A stretch of 64,000 nt of DNA from Flavobacterium anseongense (GCF_021608185.1 NZ_JAKIHN010000001.1:496001-560000); one strand, 5' to 3'. Positions 42,834 to 52,029 are shown, counted from the stretch's first letter. Notes: generated from the letters alone by a model not told the origin. Made by a program: numbers and translations.

Positions 42834-42982
42834 GTTGATGGTTTATAGTTGATAGTTGATAGTTTACAGTTGATAGTTTACAGTTTATAGTTGATGGTGG
42901 TAACTCTACCAATAGCCAACAACCGACAACCAATAACCAACAACCAATAATTGACAACTGACAACCAACAACCGACAACCAG
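42834..42982. repeat. Two opposed heptad arrays in the rng leader
   Basis: Left array (42834-42896): nine units of GTTGATA/GTTTACA type. Right array (42909-42982): ten units of CCAACAA/CCGACAA/CCAATAA type plus CCAG. The arrays are complementary in about six of seven positions, so the RNA before rng could fold into one stem of about 60 bp with a 12 nt loop. The right array ends 20 bp before the rng start. Confidence 0.88.
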
Positions 42983-43002
42983 CTTGGATAAAAATTTACA
43001 AA

Positions 43003-44547
43003 GTGAATAAAGAACTAATCATTAGATCTAGTGATGACGCTGTAGATTTTGCCTTATTAAAAGATGGAAAACTAATTGAATTACACAAAGAAAAAGAAAC
43101 AAGCAACTTCCAGGTTGGCGATATTTTTATTGCCAAAATAAGGAAACCCGTTGCCGGATTGAATGCTGCTTTTGTAAATGTAGGCTACGAAAAAGATGCC
43201 TTTTTACATTATCACGATTTGGGTCCAAGTTTTGCTTCATATGTGAAATTCATAAAACTTGTAAGCGCAGGTAAACTAAAAGATTTCTCCCTAAAAAACT
43301 TCCAGTTTGAGAAAGAAATTGACAAAGATGGTGCAGTAGCAGACATACTAAACGCCAATCAGTCAATATTAGTACAAGTAGTAAAAGAACCTATTTCTAC
43401 AAAAGGTCCAAGAATAAGCTGTGAGCTTTCATTCGCCGGACGCTTTTTAGTCTTAGTGCCTTTTTCGGATCGCGTTTCTGTTTCACAAAAAATAGAATCC
43501 AAAGAAGAAAAAGACCGTCTTAAAAAACTGGTACAATCTATCAAACAAAGAGGTTTTGGTGTTATTGTGAGAACAGTAGCCGAAGGCAAAAACATAGCCG
43601 AATTAGAAAAAGACTTGCAGAACTTAATGAATAGATGGACTGCAATGAGTAAAAAATTACCAACCGCACATCATCCATCAAAGGTGTTAGGAGAACTTAA
43701 TAAAGCTTCTTCAATACTTAGAGATGTATTCAACGATACTTTTACCAGTATTCAAATTGATGATGAAGAGTTGTACCAAGAAACAAAGGACTATTTAGCC
43801 GAAATAGCTCCGGAGAAACAAAAAATTGTAAAGTTTTATCAGTCGAAAGACACGCCATTGTTTGAAAAATATCATATCGAAAGACAAATAAAAACCTCTT
43901 TCGGGCGAACAGTATCTATGAGTAAAGGCGCCTATTTGATTATAGAACACACCGAAGCTTTACACGTTATTGACGTGAACAGCGGAAACCGTTCTAACAA
44001 AGCCAACAATCAGGAAGATACTGCTCTCGAAGTAAATATGATAGCCGCAGCAGAAATCGCAAGACAATTACGTCTTCGGGATATGGGCGGAATTATCGTA
44101 GTCGATTTTATCGATATGAAAGATCCAGACAATCGCCAAGTGTTGTTCAACTTCCTTAGAGAAGAAATGAGCGACGATAAAGCCAAACACAAAATCTTAC
44201 CGCCAAGTAAATTTGGATTAGTTCAAATTACAAGACAGCGGGTAAGACCAGAAGTAAATATTGAAACAAGGGAAGAAAATCCGAATAATTTGAGTGGCGA
44301 TGTAGATGCGCCGATTCAGATTATTGACAAGATTAATTTTTCACTTGAAAAAATTATTAAAGACCACAGCGGCGTGAAACTAAACGTTCATCCTTTTGTG
44401 GCAGCATACCTTAAAAAAGGTTTTCCATCATTACGTTCAAAATGGTTTTTTGAACATAAAAAATGGGTGAAAATCATACCTCGTGACGCTTACACGTATT
44501 TAGAGTACCGATTCTTCGATAAAGAAGGAAAGGAAATCAAAGAATAA
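43003..44547 (+). CDS. rng: Ribonuclease E/G family endoribonuclease
   Basis: 514 residues, GTG start at 43003 (product begins MNKELIIRSSDDAV). An S1-like RNA-binding part at 35-130 (GDIFIAKIRKPV...NAAFVNVG) and the catalytic Asp sites HVIDVNSG and VVDFIDMKD are intact. Length and lack of the long RNase E C-terminal scaffold fit RNase G type. It cuts single-stranded RNA, including rRNA precursors. The leader carries the opposed heptad arrays. A CTGAA-type hairpin and terminator follow. Confidence 0.97.
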   Translation: MNKELIIRSSDDAVDFALLKDGKLIELHKEKETSNFQVGDIFIAKIRKPVAGLNAAFVNVGYEKDAFLHYHDLGPSFASYVKFIKLVSAGKLKDFSLKNFQFEKEIDKDGAVADILNANQSILVQVVKEPISTKGPRISCELSFAGRFLVLVPFSDRVSVSQKIESKEEKDRLKKLVQSIKQRGFGVIVRTVAEGKNIAELEKDLQNLMNRWTAMSKKLPTAHHPSKVLGELNKASSILRDVFNDTFTSIQIDDEELYQETKDYLAEIAPEKQKIVKFYQSKDTPLFEKYHIERQIKTSFGRTVSMSKGAYLIIEHTEALHVIDVNSGNRSNKANNQEDTALEVNMIAAAEIARQLRLRDMGGIIVVDFIDMKDPDNRQVLFNFLREEMSDDKAKHKILPPSKFGLVQITRQRVRPEVNIETREENPNNLSGDVDAPIQIIDKINFSLEKIIKDHSGVKLNVHPFVAAYLKKGFPSLRSKWFFEHKKWVKIIPRDAYTYLEYRFFDKEGKEIKE

Positions 44548-44550
44548 AAG

Positions 44551-44569
44551 TTCTGAAATAAATTCAGAA
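44551..44569 (+). repeat. CTGAA hairpin, copy 4
   Basis: TTCTGAA-ataaa-TTCAGAA, a 7 bp stem right after the rng stop and directly joined to the terminator. Confidence 0.7.
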
Positions 44570-44570
44570 T

Positions 44571-44605
44571 AAAAAACCGCTTTTCGAAAGATTGGCGGTT
44601 TTTTT
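44571..44605 (+). terminator. Terminator after rng (GCGG type)
   Basis: AAACCGC and GCGGTTT pair across a 14 nt loop, with a T run. The same stem type ends the genes at 49735 and 51954. Confidence 0.9.
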
Positions 44606-44635
44606 ATTGAGAGTAATCAAAAATTTACATAAGAA

Positions 44636-45967
44636 CTATTCGATAACCACAGCATTTTCTCCCTCTTCAGAATTAATTTGCAATAATGTCAGCGAATAGA
44701 TAAATAATGGTGCAATGATGCGTGTGGCTGAATGATTTATGGTAAACAACCAAAAAATAAAGAATGGCAACAAATAAAAGTTTCGAAAATCCTTAAAATA
44801 AAGTTGAAGAGGATAAAAAATTAAAATTAATAAACAAAAAAGCCCAAGAACTCCGTGCTCTGATAACAATCTTGTTATTTCGGTGTGTGTTCTAAGCTCT
44901 TGCTTATAAGTACTATTTCTAATTTCCATCCCTTTTCCAACACCAACTCCCAATAACGGATTTTTAGTGAAATTTTGGATGTCCGATCTAACCTGCATGT
45001 ATCGACCTCTTTTTTTTATTTTATCATTAGAATTTAATATTTCGCATTTTATATATCTTTTTAACAAAGAGTTTTCTGTTTGATAAGCAGTTAGTATGAA
45101 AATTGAGATCAGCATTAGTGCCAGCAATCCAAATTTCCGTTTCAATTGATAAATTCCTTTTCTGCTAATATAAATTGAAACAAACAGCGCTAAGGCTACG
45201 ATTGCTGCAGTTGCAGTTCCTCCTCGGGAAAAAGTCAGCAATCCCCGATAAGAGATGAGGCAAAAAATAATGACATTCAGATAAAAGATTCTCTGGCTAT
45301 CAGATTCCGTTATTACCTTCAGCAAATAAATAAATGCGCCCAGTCCCAAAGCTGTAGCCATTTGATTCGGACCAAAACCACCTGAATAATAAAAATTGGA
45401 ACTAAAAGAGTTTACGACATAAGTGTTATGAGAATATCCTACAATCAAATACACGCACGAGGCAAATACAGGAAGTGCCAGCAATGTTAAAAGAAATTTT
45501 ATCTGTACAACTGAGATTTCCTTCTTATAAGTGTATAAGGCAACAACTCCCAGGCAGACAGGGCCTAAAAGCTCGAATGATATTTTTCTCCTGATATCTC
45601 CATCTAAATAAGGCAATGAAACAAAAACTGCGGGTAACAACAACAATAAATAGATCCAATAAGGATTTTTACTTTTTGGGAAACCATCATAAAAAAAACC
45701 AGTCAGGACAAAAAACAGCATAGAATATTTCCCAAATTCATATAGCATATTTTCAGTAGTTGCCCTTAGAAAAACTTCACTTCCGGCAATGTACGCTATA
45801 ACATAAAGTACTTCGTTGTTTTTGTTTTTGTTTTTAACAACAAAGTAAAAGCCAGTTAAAACAATAAGAAACAGGTAAATTTTAGCCAAAGAAGGATAAA
45901 ATGCTATCAAAGAGCCTATGCCAATATGAAGTAAGGTTAAGTTTATCTGGTGTTTCTCGTTCATCAA
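44636..45967 (-). CDS. O-antigen ligase/polymerase-type membrane protein
   Basis: 443 residues, about eleven predicted hydrophobic helices. A large periplasmic loop contains LLGVGVGKGME and a later TEITRLLSEHGVLG, the Wzy_C-type pattern (a conserved Arg/His/Glu region) of ligases and polymerases that move undecaprenyl-linked glycans. The acceptor is unknown. It is divergent from a second, larger protein of the same superfamily. No glycosyltransferase is nearby. Confidence 0.88.
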   Translation of the reverse strand: MMNEKHQINLTLLHIGIGSLIAFYPSLAKIYLFLIVLTGFYFVVKNKNKNNEVLYVIAYIAGSEVFLRATTENMLYEFGKYSMLFFVLTGFFYDGFPKSKNPYWIYLLLLLPAVFVSLPYLDGDIRRKISFELLGPVCLGVVALYTYKKEISVVQIKFLLTLLALPVFASCVYLIVGYSHNTYVVNSFSSNFYYSGGFGPNQMATALGLGAFIYLLKVITESDSQRIFYLNVIIFCLISYRGLLTFSRGGTATAAIVALALFVSIYISRKGIYQLKRKFGLLALMLISIFILTAYQTENSLLKRYIKCEILNSNDKIKKRGRYMQVRSDIQNFTKNPLLGVGVGKGMEIRNSTYKQELRTHTEITRLLSEHGVLGLFCLLILIFYPLQLYFKDFRNFYLLPFFIFWLFTINHSATRIIAPLFIYSLTLLQINSEEGENAVVIE

Positions 45968-46043
45968 AGTTGCTTATAAAAGCAAATATATTTAAAAGAC
46001 ATTCTTATTAAATGTATTTTTGAAAAACAATAAAAGAATATTT

Positions 46044-48029
46044 ATGGATTTACTGAATAAAAGCAAAACTTTTAATTTACTTTCATTTCTCTATTTTCTT
46101 TTACTTCAATTTGTTTTTTTTAGCTCAATATCGGATCCTTTCTTATTGGCAAGGCAGTTGTTGACCACGGTTTTTTTATTCTCCGTCTTGTTTTTTTTAT
46201 TTACCAGAAATAAGGCTATTGGCTTTTATACAGCAGACACAACTGTTATACTGTTTTTTGGATTTATTTTTTTTTGTGTCTGTTCATTTGCAAAGTCCCA
46301 AATTCCTGACTTGAGTCATGCTACATTATCTAAATATCTGATTTATTTTCTGTTTTTTTTACTAGTCAGGCATTTGGCAATTAACAATTTGCTTGACATT
46401 GAGAAGATAAAATCACACGTAATATTATTTGGTTCGTTGGCTACAGCAATTGCATTAATTGCAGTGCTTAACAAAACCATAGACGGATATAATTTTTTTA
46501 GAAAGATTACTATTGTAACCGGCACTTTTGGAAACAAGAACTTTCTATCCTCCATTTTGTTTTTTTGTTTCCCTTTTTATTTCATGGGAATTGCTATGTC
46601 AAAAAAAATTAAAATGATTTCTGTCACAGCAATTGTTTTTAGTATTTTACTGCTTTTGATGTTGAGAACCAGAACCGTACTGATAGCACTTAGTTTATAT
46701 TTATTTTTGGCTTTTGTGCTTCAAATAAAAACTAGGTTTTCAAAAAAAATCTACTATTGGTTAATCATTGCAGTAATCGGAACAGCGGCAATTGGCATCT
46801 GGACACTTCTTTCAATTAAAAGCAACATTCCTTCATCTTCAGGTATAAGGGAACACTATTTTTCCAGATTGCTTTCTTCGGGGACTTTTTATGAAAGGTT
46901 GGAGTTTTGGAAACAATCAATCTACATGACGACAGATAATTTTTTTAATGGAGTTGGTCTCGGGAACTGGATTAACACTTACCCAAAATATGGCTTACAC
47001 CAATTTTCTGATGCAAATATTATTAACGGCAGAATGATGGTTGGTACTCCGCACAATGATTTTTTGCTGGTTCTTTCCGAAATCGGAATCTTTGGATTCT
47101 TATGTTATATAGGGATTTTTGTATCTATGCTGTATCAAGCATATTGGCTGGCAAAAAACGAAGAAAACAGCACTGACCGAAAAAACGCCAGCTATTTATT
47201 TTTCTTTATTGTTTGCTATCTGATTGTTGCCTTTTTTGATTTCCCTATAACCCGAATCGAACATCAAATCTTGTTGTTTGTCACTTTTTCGATAATCAAT
47301 GCCAAATATATAAAAGCTAAGAGTATCAGAAAAATAGCCATTCCTTCACGCATTTTTTATCTCAGCAGCCTCATTCTGTTAATGTATTCAGCGTCCGTAT
47401 TAGTGTACAGGATAAAAGGTGAAATACATTTATATAAAGCTTTAGAAGCCGAAAAAAAATCAGATATTACAACAGCGCTTTTCGAGTTTAACAAAGCGAA
47501 AACCTATTGTTTATCTACAGATAATTTCGCAATTCCGCTGGATTGGCATATTGGCAGGATACAATATAATCAGGGTTATTTTGATGAAAGCTTGAATTAT
47601 TTCCTCGATGCTTATAATGTTAATCCATACAATTTGGTTGTCAACAATGATTTAGGTTCTGCCTATATAAAAAACGGTGAAACCGCATATGGCATTAAAC
47701 ACTACAAAGAAGCCCTGACCATTTCTCCAAATTATGAAGATGCCAGAATCAATTTAGCCGCAACTTATTTCAATCATAATGAGTATGAAAAAGCTTTTGA
47801 AACAATTGTAAAATGCGAAAACAATTCTGAAAATAAATCCTATAAACAGATACTTATTCCTATCGTCGAGAAAAAATTAAATATAACTCTCATTCGCATA
47901 AACAATCAAAATCTGAATAATTATCTAAAATCAAAAATTAAAACGGAAGCTGATCTCCTAAACTTATATTTTGGTTATAATAAAAATATTCTTACCTTCG
48001 ATGAATACATTCAATCACTAATCCACTGA
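46044..48029 (+). CDS. O-antigen ligase-type protein with C-terminal TPR repeats
   Basis: 661 residues from the ATG at 46044. About ten hydrophobic helices to ~430, with the ligase-type loop (FNGVGLGNWINTYPKY then GTPHNDFLLVLSEIGIFG, including the conserved His). From ~450 to the end are TPR helices (DWHIGRIQYNQGYFDESLNYF, AYIKNGETAYGIKHYKEAL). Ligases with TPR tails include PglL-type protein O-glycosylation enzymes. The T9SS cargo gene begins 2 nt after its stop, so the two are co-transcribed. Confidence 0.9.
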   Translation: MDLLNKSKTFNLLSFLYFLLLQFVFFSSISDPFLLARQLLTTVFLFSVLFFLFTRNKAIGFYTADTTVILFFGFIFFCVCSFAKSQIPDLSHATLSKYLIYFLFFLLVRHLAINNLLDIEKIKSHVILFGSLATAIALIAVLNKTIDGYNFFRKITIVTGTFGNKNFLSSILFFCFPFYFMGIAMSKKIKMISVTAIVFSILLLLMLRTRTVLIALSLYLFLAFVLQIKTRFSKKIYYWLIIAVIGTAAIGIWTLLSIKSNIPSSSGIREHYFSRLLSSGTFYERLEFWKQSIYMTTDNFFNGVGLGNWINTYPKYGLHQFSDANIINGRMMVGTPHNDFLLVLSEIGIFGFLCYIGIFVSMLYQAYWLAKNEENSTDRKNASYLFFFIVCYLIVAFFDFPITRIEHQILLFVTFSIINAKYIKAKSIRKIAIPSRIFYLSSLILLMYSASVLVYRIKGEIHLYKALEAEKKSDITTALFEFNKAKTYCLSTDNFAIPLDWHIGRIQYNQGYFDESLNYFLDAYNVNPYNLVVNNDLGSAYIKNGETAYGIKHYKEALTISPNYEDARINLAATYFNHNEYEKAFETIVKCENNSENKSYKQILIPIVEKKLNITLIRINNQNLNNYLKSKIKTEADLLNLYFGYNKNILTFDEYIQSLIH

Positions 48030-48031
48030 AA

Positions 48032-49735
48032 ATGAAAAAACTATTACTTCTCTTCACATTCTTATATTCAAACTTTATCATTGGCCAGTCCATAATATCT
48101 GTAAGCCCGAATAATGGCAATAGAGGCCAACAGTATCTGACCGTTTCCATTACCACGCAGGATGTGACCTTTTCGGTAGCCAGCCCTCAGGTAGACGTTT
48201 CATTTATTGATCAGTTTTCCAATGTTCTTCCGGCTAATTGGGCTTATTCTGAGTTCAATAATACAATATGGGCTAATTTATCAATTCCTGCATATGCTGC
48301 TCCCGGCTTGTATGATGTACGCTTAGTCGAAGTTGGTGGTGTACTAGACATAACATTACCTGATGGTTTTACCGTAAACAATCAATATACCTACACTATC
48401 CAAGGCAACGTTCGTTATGACAGTAATAACAACGGTTGTGATGCTTCCGACATAAACATCCCAAACCAAAGAATAACTTTTACTAATGGATCTACCACTG
48501 GAAATCTAATTGCCGATCAAACCGGATTTTATAATTATTATGATGTACAAGCCGGGAATAACAGTTTTAGTCCCGTACTGGCAAATCCAACCTATTTTAC
48601 AGTCTCGCCACCAAGCGCCAGTGTTACCTTATCGACATTAAATAATCTCTTTGTGCAGGATTTTTGTATTTCGGCAAATGGTACGCATAACGATTTAGAA
48701 ATAGGATTGGTTCCTGTCACTAGTGCTCGCCCGGGATTTGATGCCACATACAGGCTTACCTATAAGAATAAGGGAACCCATGTTCAGAACGGTACGGTTA
48801 GTTTTAATTTTGATGATAATGTAATGGACTTAATTACTGCCACACCAGCCATAGACAGTCAGGGAACAAATACATTAAACTGGAATTTCAGTAATTTAAT
48901 GCCGTTTGAAATTAGACAGATTCTTGTAACTATGAATATTAATTCGCCTGCTGAAACTCCACCCGTAAATGCCGGTAATGGTTTACTTTTTAGCGCAACG
49001 GTCAGTGGAGCTACAGATGAAACACCATCAGACAATACAGCAAATCTAAACCAAACAGTAGTGGGTTCATATGATCCAAACGACAAAACCTGTTTACAAG
49101 GTAATTTTCTGCCAATAGGCAACGTTGGAACCTATTTGAATTACGTAATCCGTTTTGAAAACACAGGAACAGCAAATGCAGAAACCGTTGTAGTCCGTGA
49201 CTTGATTGATACAAGTAAGTTTGACATTAACACCTTGACACCTGTATCGGGCAGCCATTCATTCACTACAAAAATCACAAACACCAATTTAGTTGAATTT
49301 ATATTTGAAAACATTAACCTGCCGTTTGATGATGCCAACAATGATGGTTATGTCGCGTTTAAAATAAAAACTAAGCCTACATTGACTGTTGGCGCCAACA
49401 TCAGCAATACAGCTAATATTTATTTTGATTATAATTTACCGGTGATTACCAATACTGCCACTACAGCAGTATATAACCCATTGATTACAAATGATTTTGA
49501 GTTTGGAAGTATGTTTACATTGTCACCAGTTCCTGCAAAAAACAACTTAACTATAACAATAAAACAGGATGTAACAATAAGCTCCGTAAACATTTACAAT
49601 ACGCTTGGACAATTAATACAAGTAAGTTCCAACCCTTCTGAAACTATTGATGTTTCGAGTTTAAAAACAGGAACCTATTTTATTAAAATTCTAAGTGATA
49701 GAGGAACCGCCAGCAGTAAGTTCATAAAAGAGTAA
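48032..49735 (+). CDS. T9SS cargo protein, modular surface protein 1
   Basis: 567 residues. Signal peptide ending NFIIGQ; N-terminal IPT/TIG-like Ig segment (ISVSPNNGNRGQQYLTVSI); a module with GNVRYDSNNNGCDASD; a long Bacteroidota beta domain (VGSYDPNDKTC, YVIRFENTGTANA, PFDDANNDGYVAFKIK); and a type A T9SS sorting domain (FTLSPVPAKNNLTI, LKTGTYFIKI). It shares everything after ~residue 125 with the protein at 49969. Probably a surface adhesin-like protein; no enzymatic motif. Confidence 0.9.
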   Translation: MKKLLLLFTFLYSNFIIGQSIISVSPNNGNRGQQYLTVSITTQDVTFSVASPQVDVSFIDQFSNVLPANWAYSEFNNTIWANLSIPAYAAPGLYDVRLVEVGGVLDITLPDGFTVNNQYTYTIQGNVRYDSNNNGCDASDINIPNQRITFTNGSTTGNLIADQTGFYNYYDVQAGNNSFSPVLANPTYFTVSPPSASVTLSTLNNLFVQDFCISANGTHNDLEIGLVPVTSARPGFDATYRLTYKNKGTHVQNGTVSFNFDDNVMDLITATPAIDSQGTNTLNWNFSNLMPFEIRQILVTMNINSPAETPPVNAGNGLLFSATVSGATDETPSDNTANLNQTVVGSYDPNDKTCLQGNFLPIGNVGTYLNYVIRFENTGTANAETVVVRDLIDTSKFDINTLTPVSGSHSFTTKITNTNLVEFIFENINLPFDDANNDGYVAFKIKTKPTLTVGANISNTANIYFDYNLPVITNTATTAVYNPLITNDFEFGSMFTLSPVPAKNNLTITIKQDVTISSVNIYNTLGQLIQVSSNPSETIDVSSLKTGTYFIKILSDRGTASSKFIKE

Positions 49736-49736
49736 T

Positions 49737-49756
49737 ATGCTGATTTAATTCAGGAT
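49737..49756 (+). repeat. CTGAA hairpin, degenerate copy
   Basis: ATGCTGA-tttaa-TTCAGGAT, with mismatches at the base of the stem, after the cargo gene and before its terminator. Confidence 0.5.
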
Positions 49757-49791
49757 AAAAGCCGCCTTTCGTAAGATTGGCGGTTTTTTTT
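49757..49791 (+). terminator. Terminator after T9SS cargo 1 (GCGG type)
   Basis: GCCGCC with GGCGG across a TTTCGTAAGATT loop, followed by a T run; very similar to the rng terminator. Confidence 0.9.
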
Positions 49792-49799
49792 GTGTCTTT

Positions 49800-49874
49800 T
49801 TTTGAAGCTATTCCGGCTTTCCACTTCAATCTTTTTGTAAAAACAAAAAGGATTTCCGTTGCAATCCGGGCTAG
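49800..49874 (-). repeat. AGCCC element, copy B
   Basis: Minus strand: CTAGCCCGGATTGCAACGG at the start, an inner hairpin CTTTTTGT/ACAAAAAG, then GTGGAAAGCCGGAATAGC. The outer stem is CCGG with CCGG, against CCCG/CGGG in copies A and C. Confidence 0.8.
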
Positions 49875-49943
49875 GGGTTTTGACTAAACTCTGAATCTTT
49901 ATAAAAATTCGAAGTAAATTTTATCTTACCTCTTTTTTATATA

Positions 49944-49951
49944 TATATTTG
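49944..49951 (+). promoter_or_regulatory. -7 box for T9SS cargo 2
   Basis: TATATTTG matches TAnnTTTG, 17 bp before the start at 49969; the -33 box is not clear. Confidence 0.55.
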
Positions 49952-49968
49952 ACTCTCAAACTATTTAT

Positions 49969-51954
49969 ATGAAGAGACTTTACACACTATTAGTTATTGC
50001 GCTTATTGGATTTGTTGGTCGTGCACAAATTGTAAACATCCCCAATCCTATTTTAAAGGCGAAGCTATTACAAGCTAATTCCAGTAACGGGACTGCGTCC
50101 TCGCAAACTCCTGTTTATAATTCAACGAGTGGTTCTTGGTATGTAACACCTTATAACAGCATTGATGCTAACGGTGACGGCGAAATTCAGGTAAGTGAAG
50201 CACAAACCATTAAATGGCTTGCTCTTACTAATTTAGACATTTCTGACATCACCGGTATCGAAGCTTTTATAAACTTGGAATATTTGGGATTGAGCGGTAA
50301 TCTTTTGCAGAATTTTAATGTTGGGGATTTAACCCGTTTGAGGTATCTGAATGTTGGGCATAATAATTTGCAGAGCCTTGATGTTACAGGTTTTTCAAGC
50401 TTATGTCATTTGTGGTGTTATAATAATCAATTACAAAATTTGTTTATTAAAAACAACGCCAGCTGGGTTAGTTTAGGTTTCGATTCCAATTTTGACATCA
50501 AATATGTGTGTGCAGATGAAAATGATCTGACTTTTGTTCAAAATAAAATAGCTCAATATGGTTACACTTCATGTAACGTGAATAGTTATTGTTCATTTAC
50601 TCCTGGCGGAACTTTTTATACCATAAACGGAACCAACCGAAGGGATTTAAACAATAATGGTTGTGATGCGAGTGACAACCCCTACCCTAATCTACGACTC
50701 AACCTTTCTATCGGAACACAACAAGCAGGGAGTATAATTTGTAACGATCAAGGGAATTATTATATTGGTGTATCAGCAGGTACATATACCCTAACCCCGG
50801 TCCTGGAAAATTCCATTTACTATACCGCTGCCAATGCAACCGTTGCTTTTCCTACAAGCACCAGTCCCTTTAATCAGAATTTTTGCATAACACCAAACGG
50901 CACCCATCACGATGTAGAAGTTATTATAGTTCCAATTGGTCCGGCACGCCCGGGATTTAATGCTTCTTACGATATCGTGTATAAAAACAAAGGAACGGTA
51001 ATAGAAAATGGTTCTATCCAGTTTATATTTGATGATGCCGTTTTGGATTTCGTTTCAGCCGATCCTTTATTATCCAATCAAGCAACAAATACATTGACTT
51101 GGAATTATTCAGATTTACAACCTTTAGAGACAAGAACAATTAGGTTGGTATTGAATGTAAACAGCCCAACAGAAATCCCACCAGTCAATATTGATGATCA
51201 ATTAGGTTACCAAGCAATCATAACGGCATCAGGTAGTGATGAAATGCAAATCGACAATACTTTCGGTTTAAAACAAAATGTTGTGGCTTCCTACGACCCC
51301 AACGATAAAACCTGCTTGGAGGGCGAAATTGTTGCACCGGGTTATATTGGAAACTATGTACATTACATGATTCGCTTCGAAAATACAGGAACGTACCCGG
51401 CAGAAAATGTTGTGGTAAAAGACATTATTGATACCGCAAAGTTTGACGTGGCGACTTTAATTCCACTCAAGGGCAGCCACCCTTTTGTTACCAGGATTAA
51501 CAATTCCAATAAGGTAGAATTCATTTTCGAAAACATTCAACTCCCTTTTGACGATGCCAACAATGACGGTTATGTGGTTTTTAAAATCAAAATCAAACCA
51601 ACCTTAACCGTTGGAAGTACATTCAGCAACAGCGCTAACATCTATTTTGATTATAATTTCCCAATTACCACTAATACTTATACTACAACCATTACTGCTT
51701 TGGGAACACAGGACTTTGAATTCAGTAATCTGTTTACTTTATCACCGGTACCTACTAAAGATGTTTTGACTATTACAACAAAAGAAACTGTCTTAATAAG
51801 TTCGGTAAATATTTATAATATGCTTGGTCAGTTGTTGCAAATAAGTACTAATCCGACTGAAACTGTTGATGTTTCGGGATTAAAAACCGGAAGTTACTTT
51901 ATTAAGATTATAAGCGATAAAGGAACAACAAGTTCGAAATTTGTTAAGGAATAA
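49969..51954 (+). CDS. T9SS cargo protein, modular surface protein 2 (LRR type)
   Basis: 661 residues. Signal peptide ending GFVGRAQ; an EF-hand-like DANGDGEIQVSEA segment (64-76); then four to five leucine-rich repeats (LEYLGLSGNLLQNF, LRYLNVGHNNLQSLDV and so on); then the same RRDLNNNGCDASD module, beta domain and type A sorting domain as the previous gene. So a different recognition module sits on a shared base. Probably a surface binding protein. Confidence 0.9.
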   Translation: MKRLYTLLVIALIGFVGRAQIVNIPNPILKAKLLQANSSNGTASSQTPVYNSTSGSWYVTPYNSIDANGDGEIQVSEAQTIKWLALTNLDISDITGIEAFINLEYLGLSGNLLQNFNVGDLTRLRYLNVGHNNLQSLDVTGFSSLCHLWCYNNQLQNLFIKNNASWVSLGFDSNFDIKYVCADENDLTFVQNKIAQYGYTSCNVNSYCSFTPGGTFYTINGTNRRDLNNNGCDASDNPYPNLRLNLSIGTQQAGSIICNDQGNYYIGVSAGTYTLTPVLENSIYYTAANATVAFPTSTSPFNQNFCITPNGTHHDVEVIIVPIGPARPGFNASYDIVYKNKGTVIENGSIQFIFDDAVLDFVSADPLLSNQATNTLTWNYSDLQPLETRTIRLVLNVNSPTEIPPVNIDDQLGYQAIITASGSDEMQIDNTFGLKQNVVASYDPNDKTCLEGEIVAPGYIGNYVHYMIRFENTGTYPAENVVVKDIIDTAKFDVATLIPLKGSHPFVTRINNSNKVEFIFENIQLPFDDANNDGYVVFKIKIKPTLTVGSTFSNSANIYFDYNFPITTNTYTTTITALGTQDFEFSNLFTLSPVPTKDVLTITTKETVLISSVNIYNMLGQLLQISTNPTETVDVSGLKTGSYFIKIISDKGTTSSKFVKE

Positions 51955-51977
51955 TTTTCTAAAATAAATCCAAAAAA

Positions 51978-52009
51978 ACCGCCAGTCTTGCGAAAGGCGG
52001 TTTTTTTTG
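51978..52009. terminator. Terminator after T9SS cargo 2 (GCGG type)
   Basis: AACCGCC-agtcttgcgaaa-GGCGGTT with A and T runs, so it can serve both this gene and the convergent SIMPL gene. Confidence 0.92.
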
Positions 52010-52029
52010 CGCATATTATTTCCTATAAG

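Noticed and set aside
42834..42982. CRISPR array
   Set aside because: The units are 7 bases with no spacers of constant length and no cas genes nearby; it is a degenerate heptad repeat.
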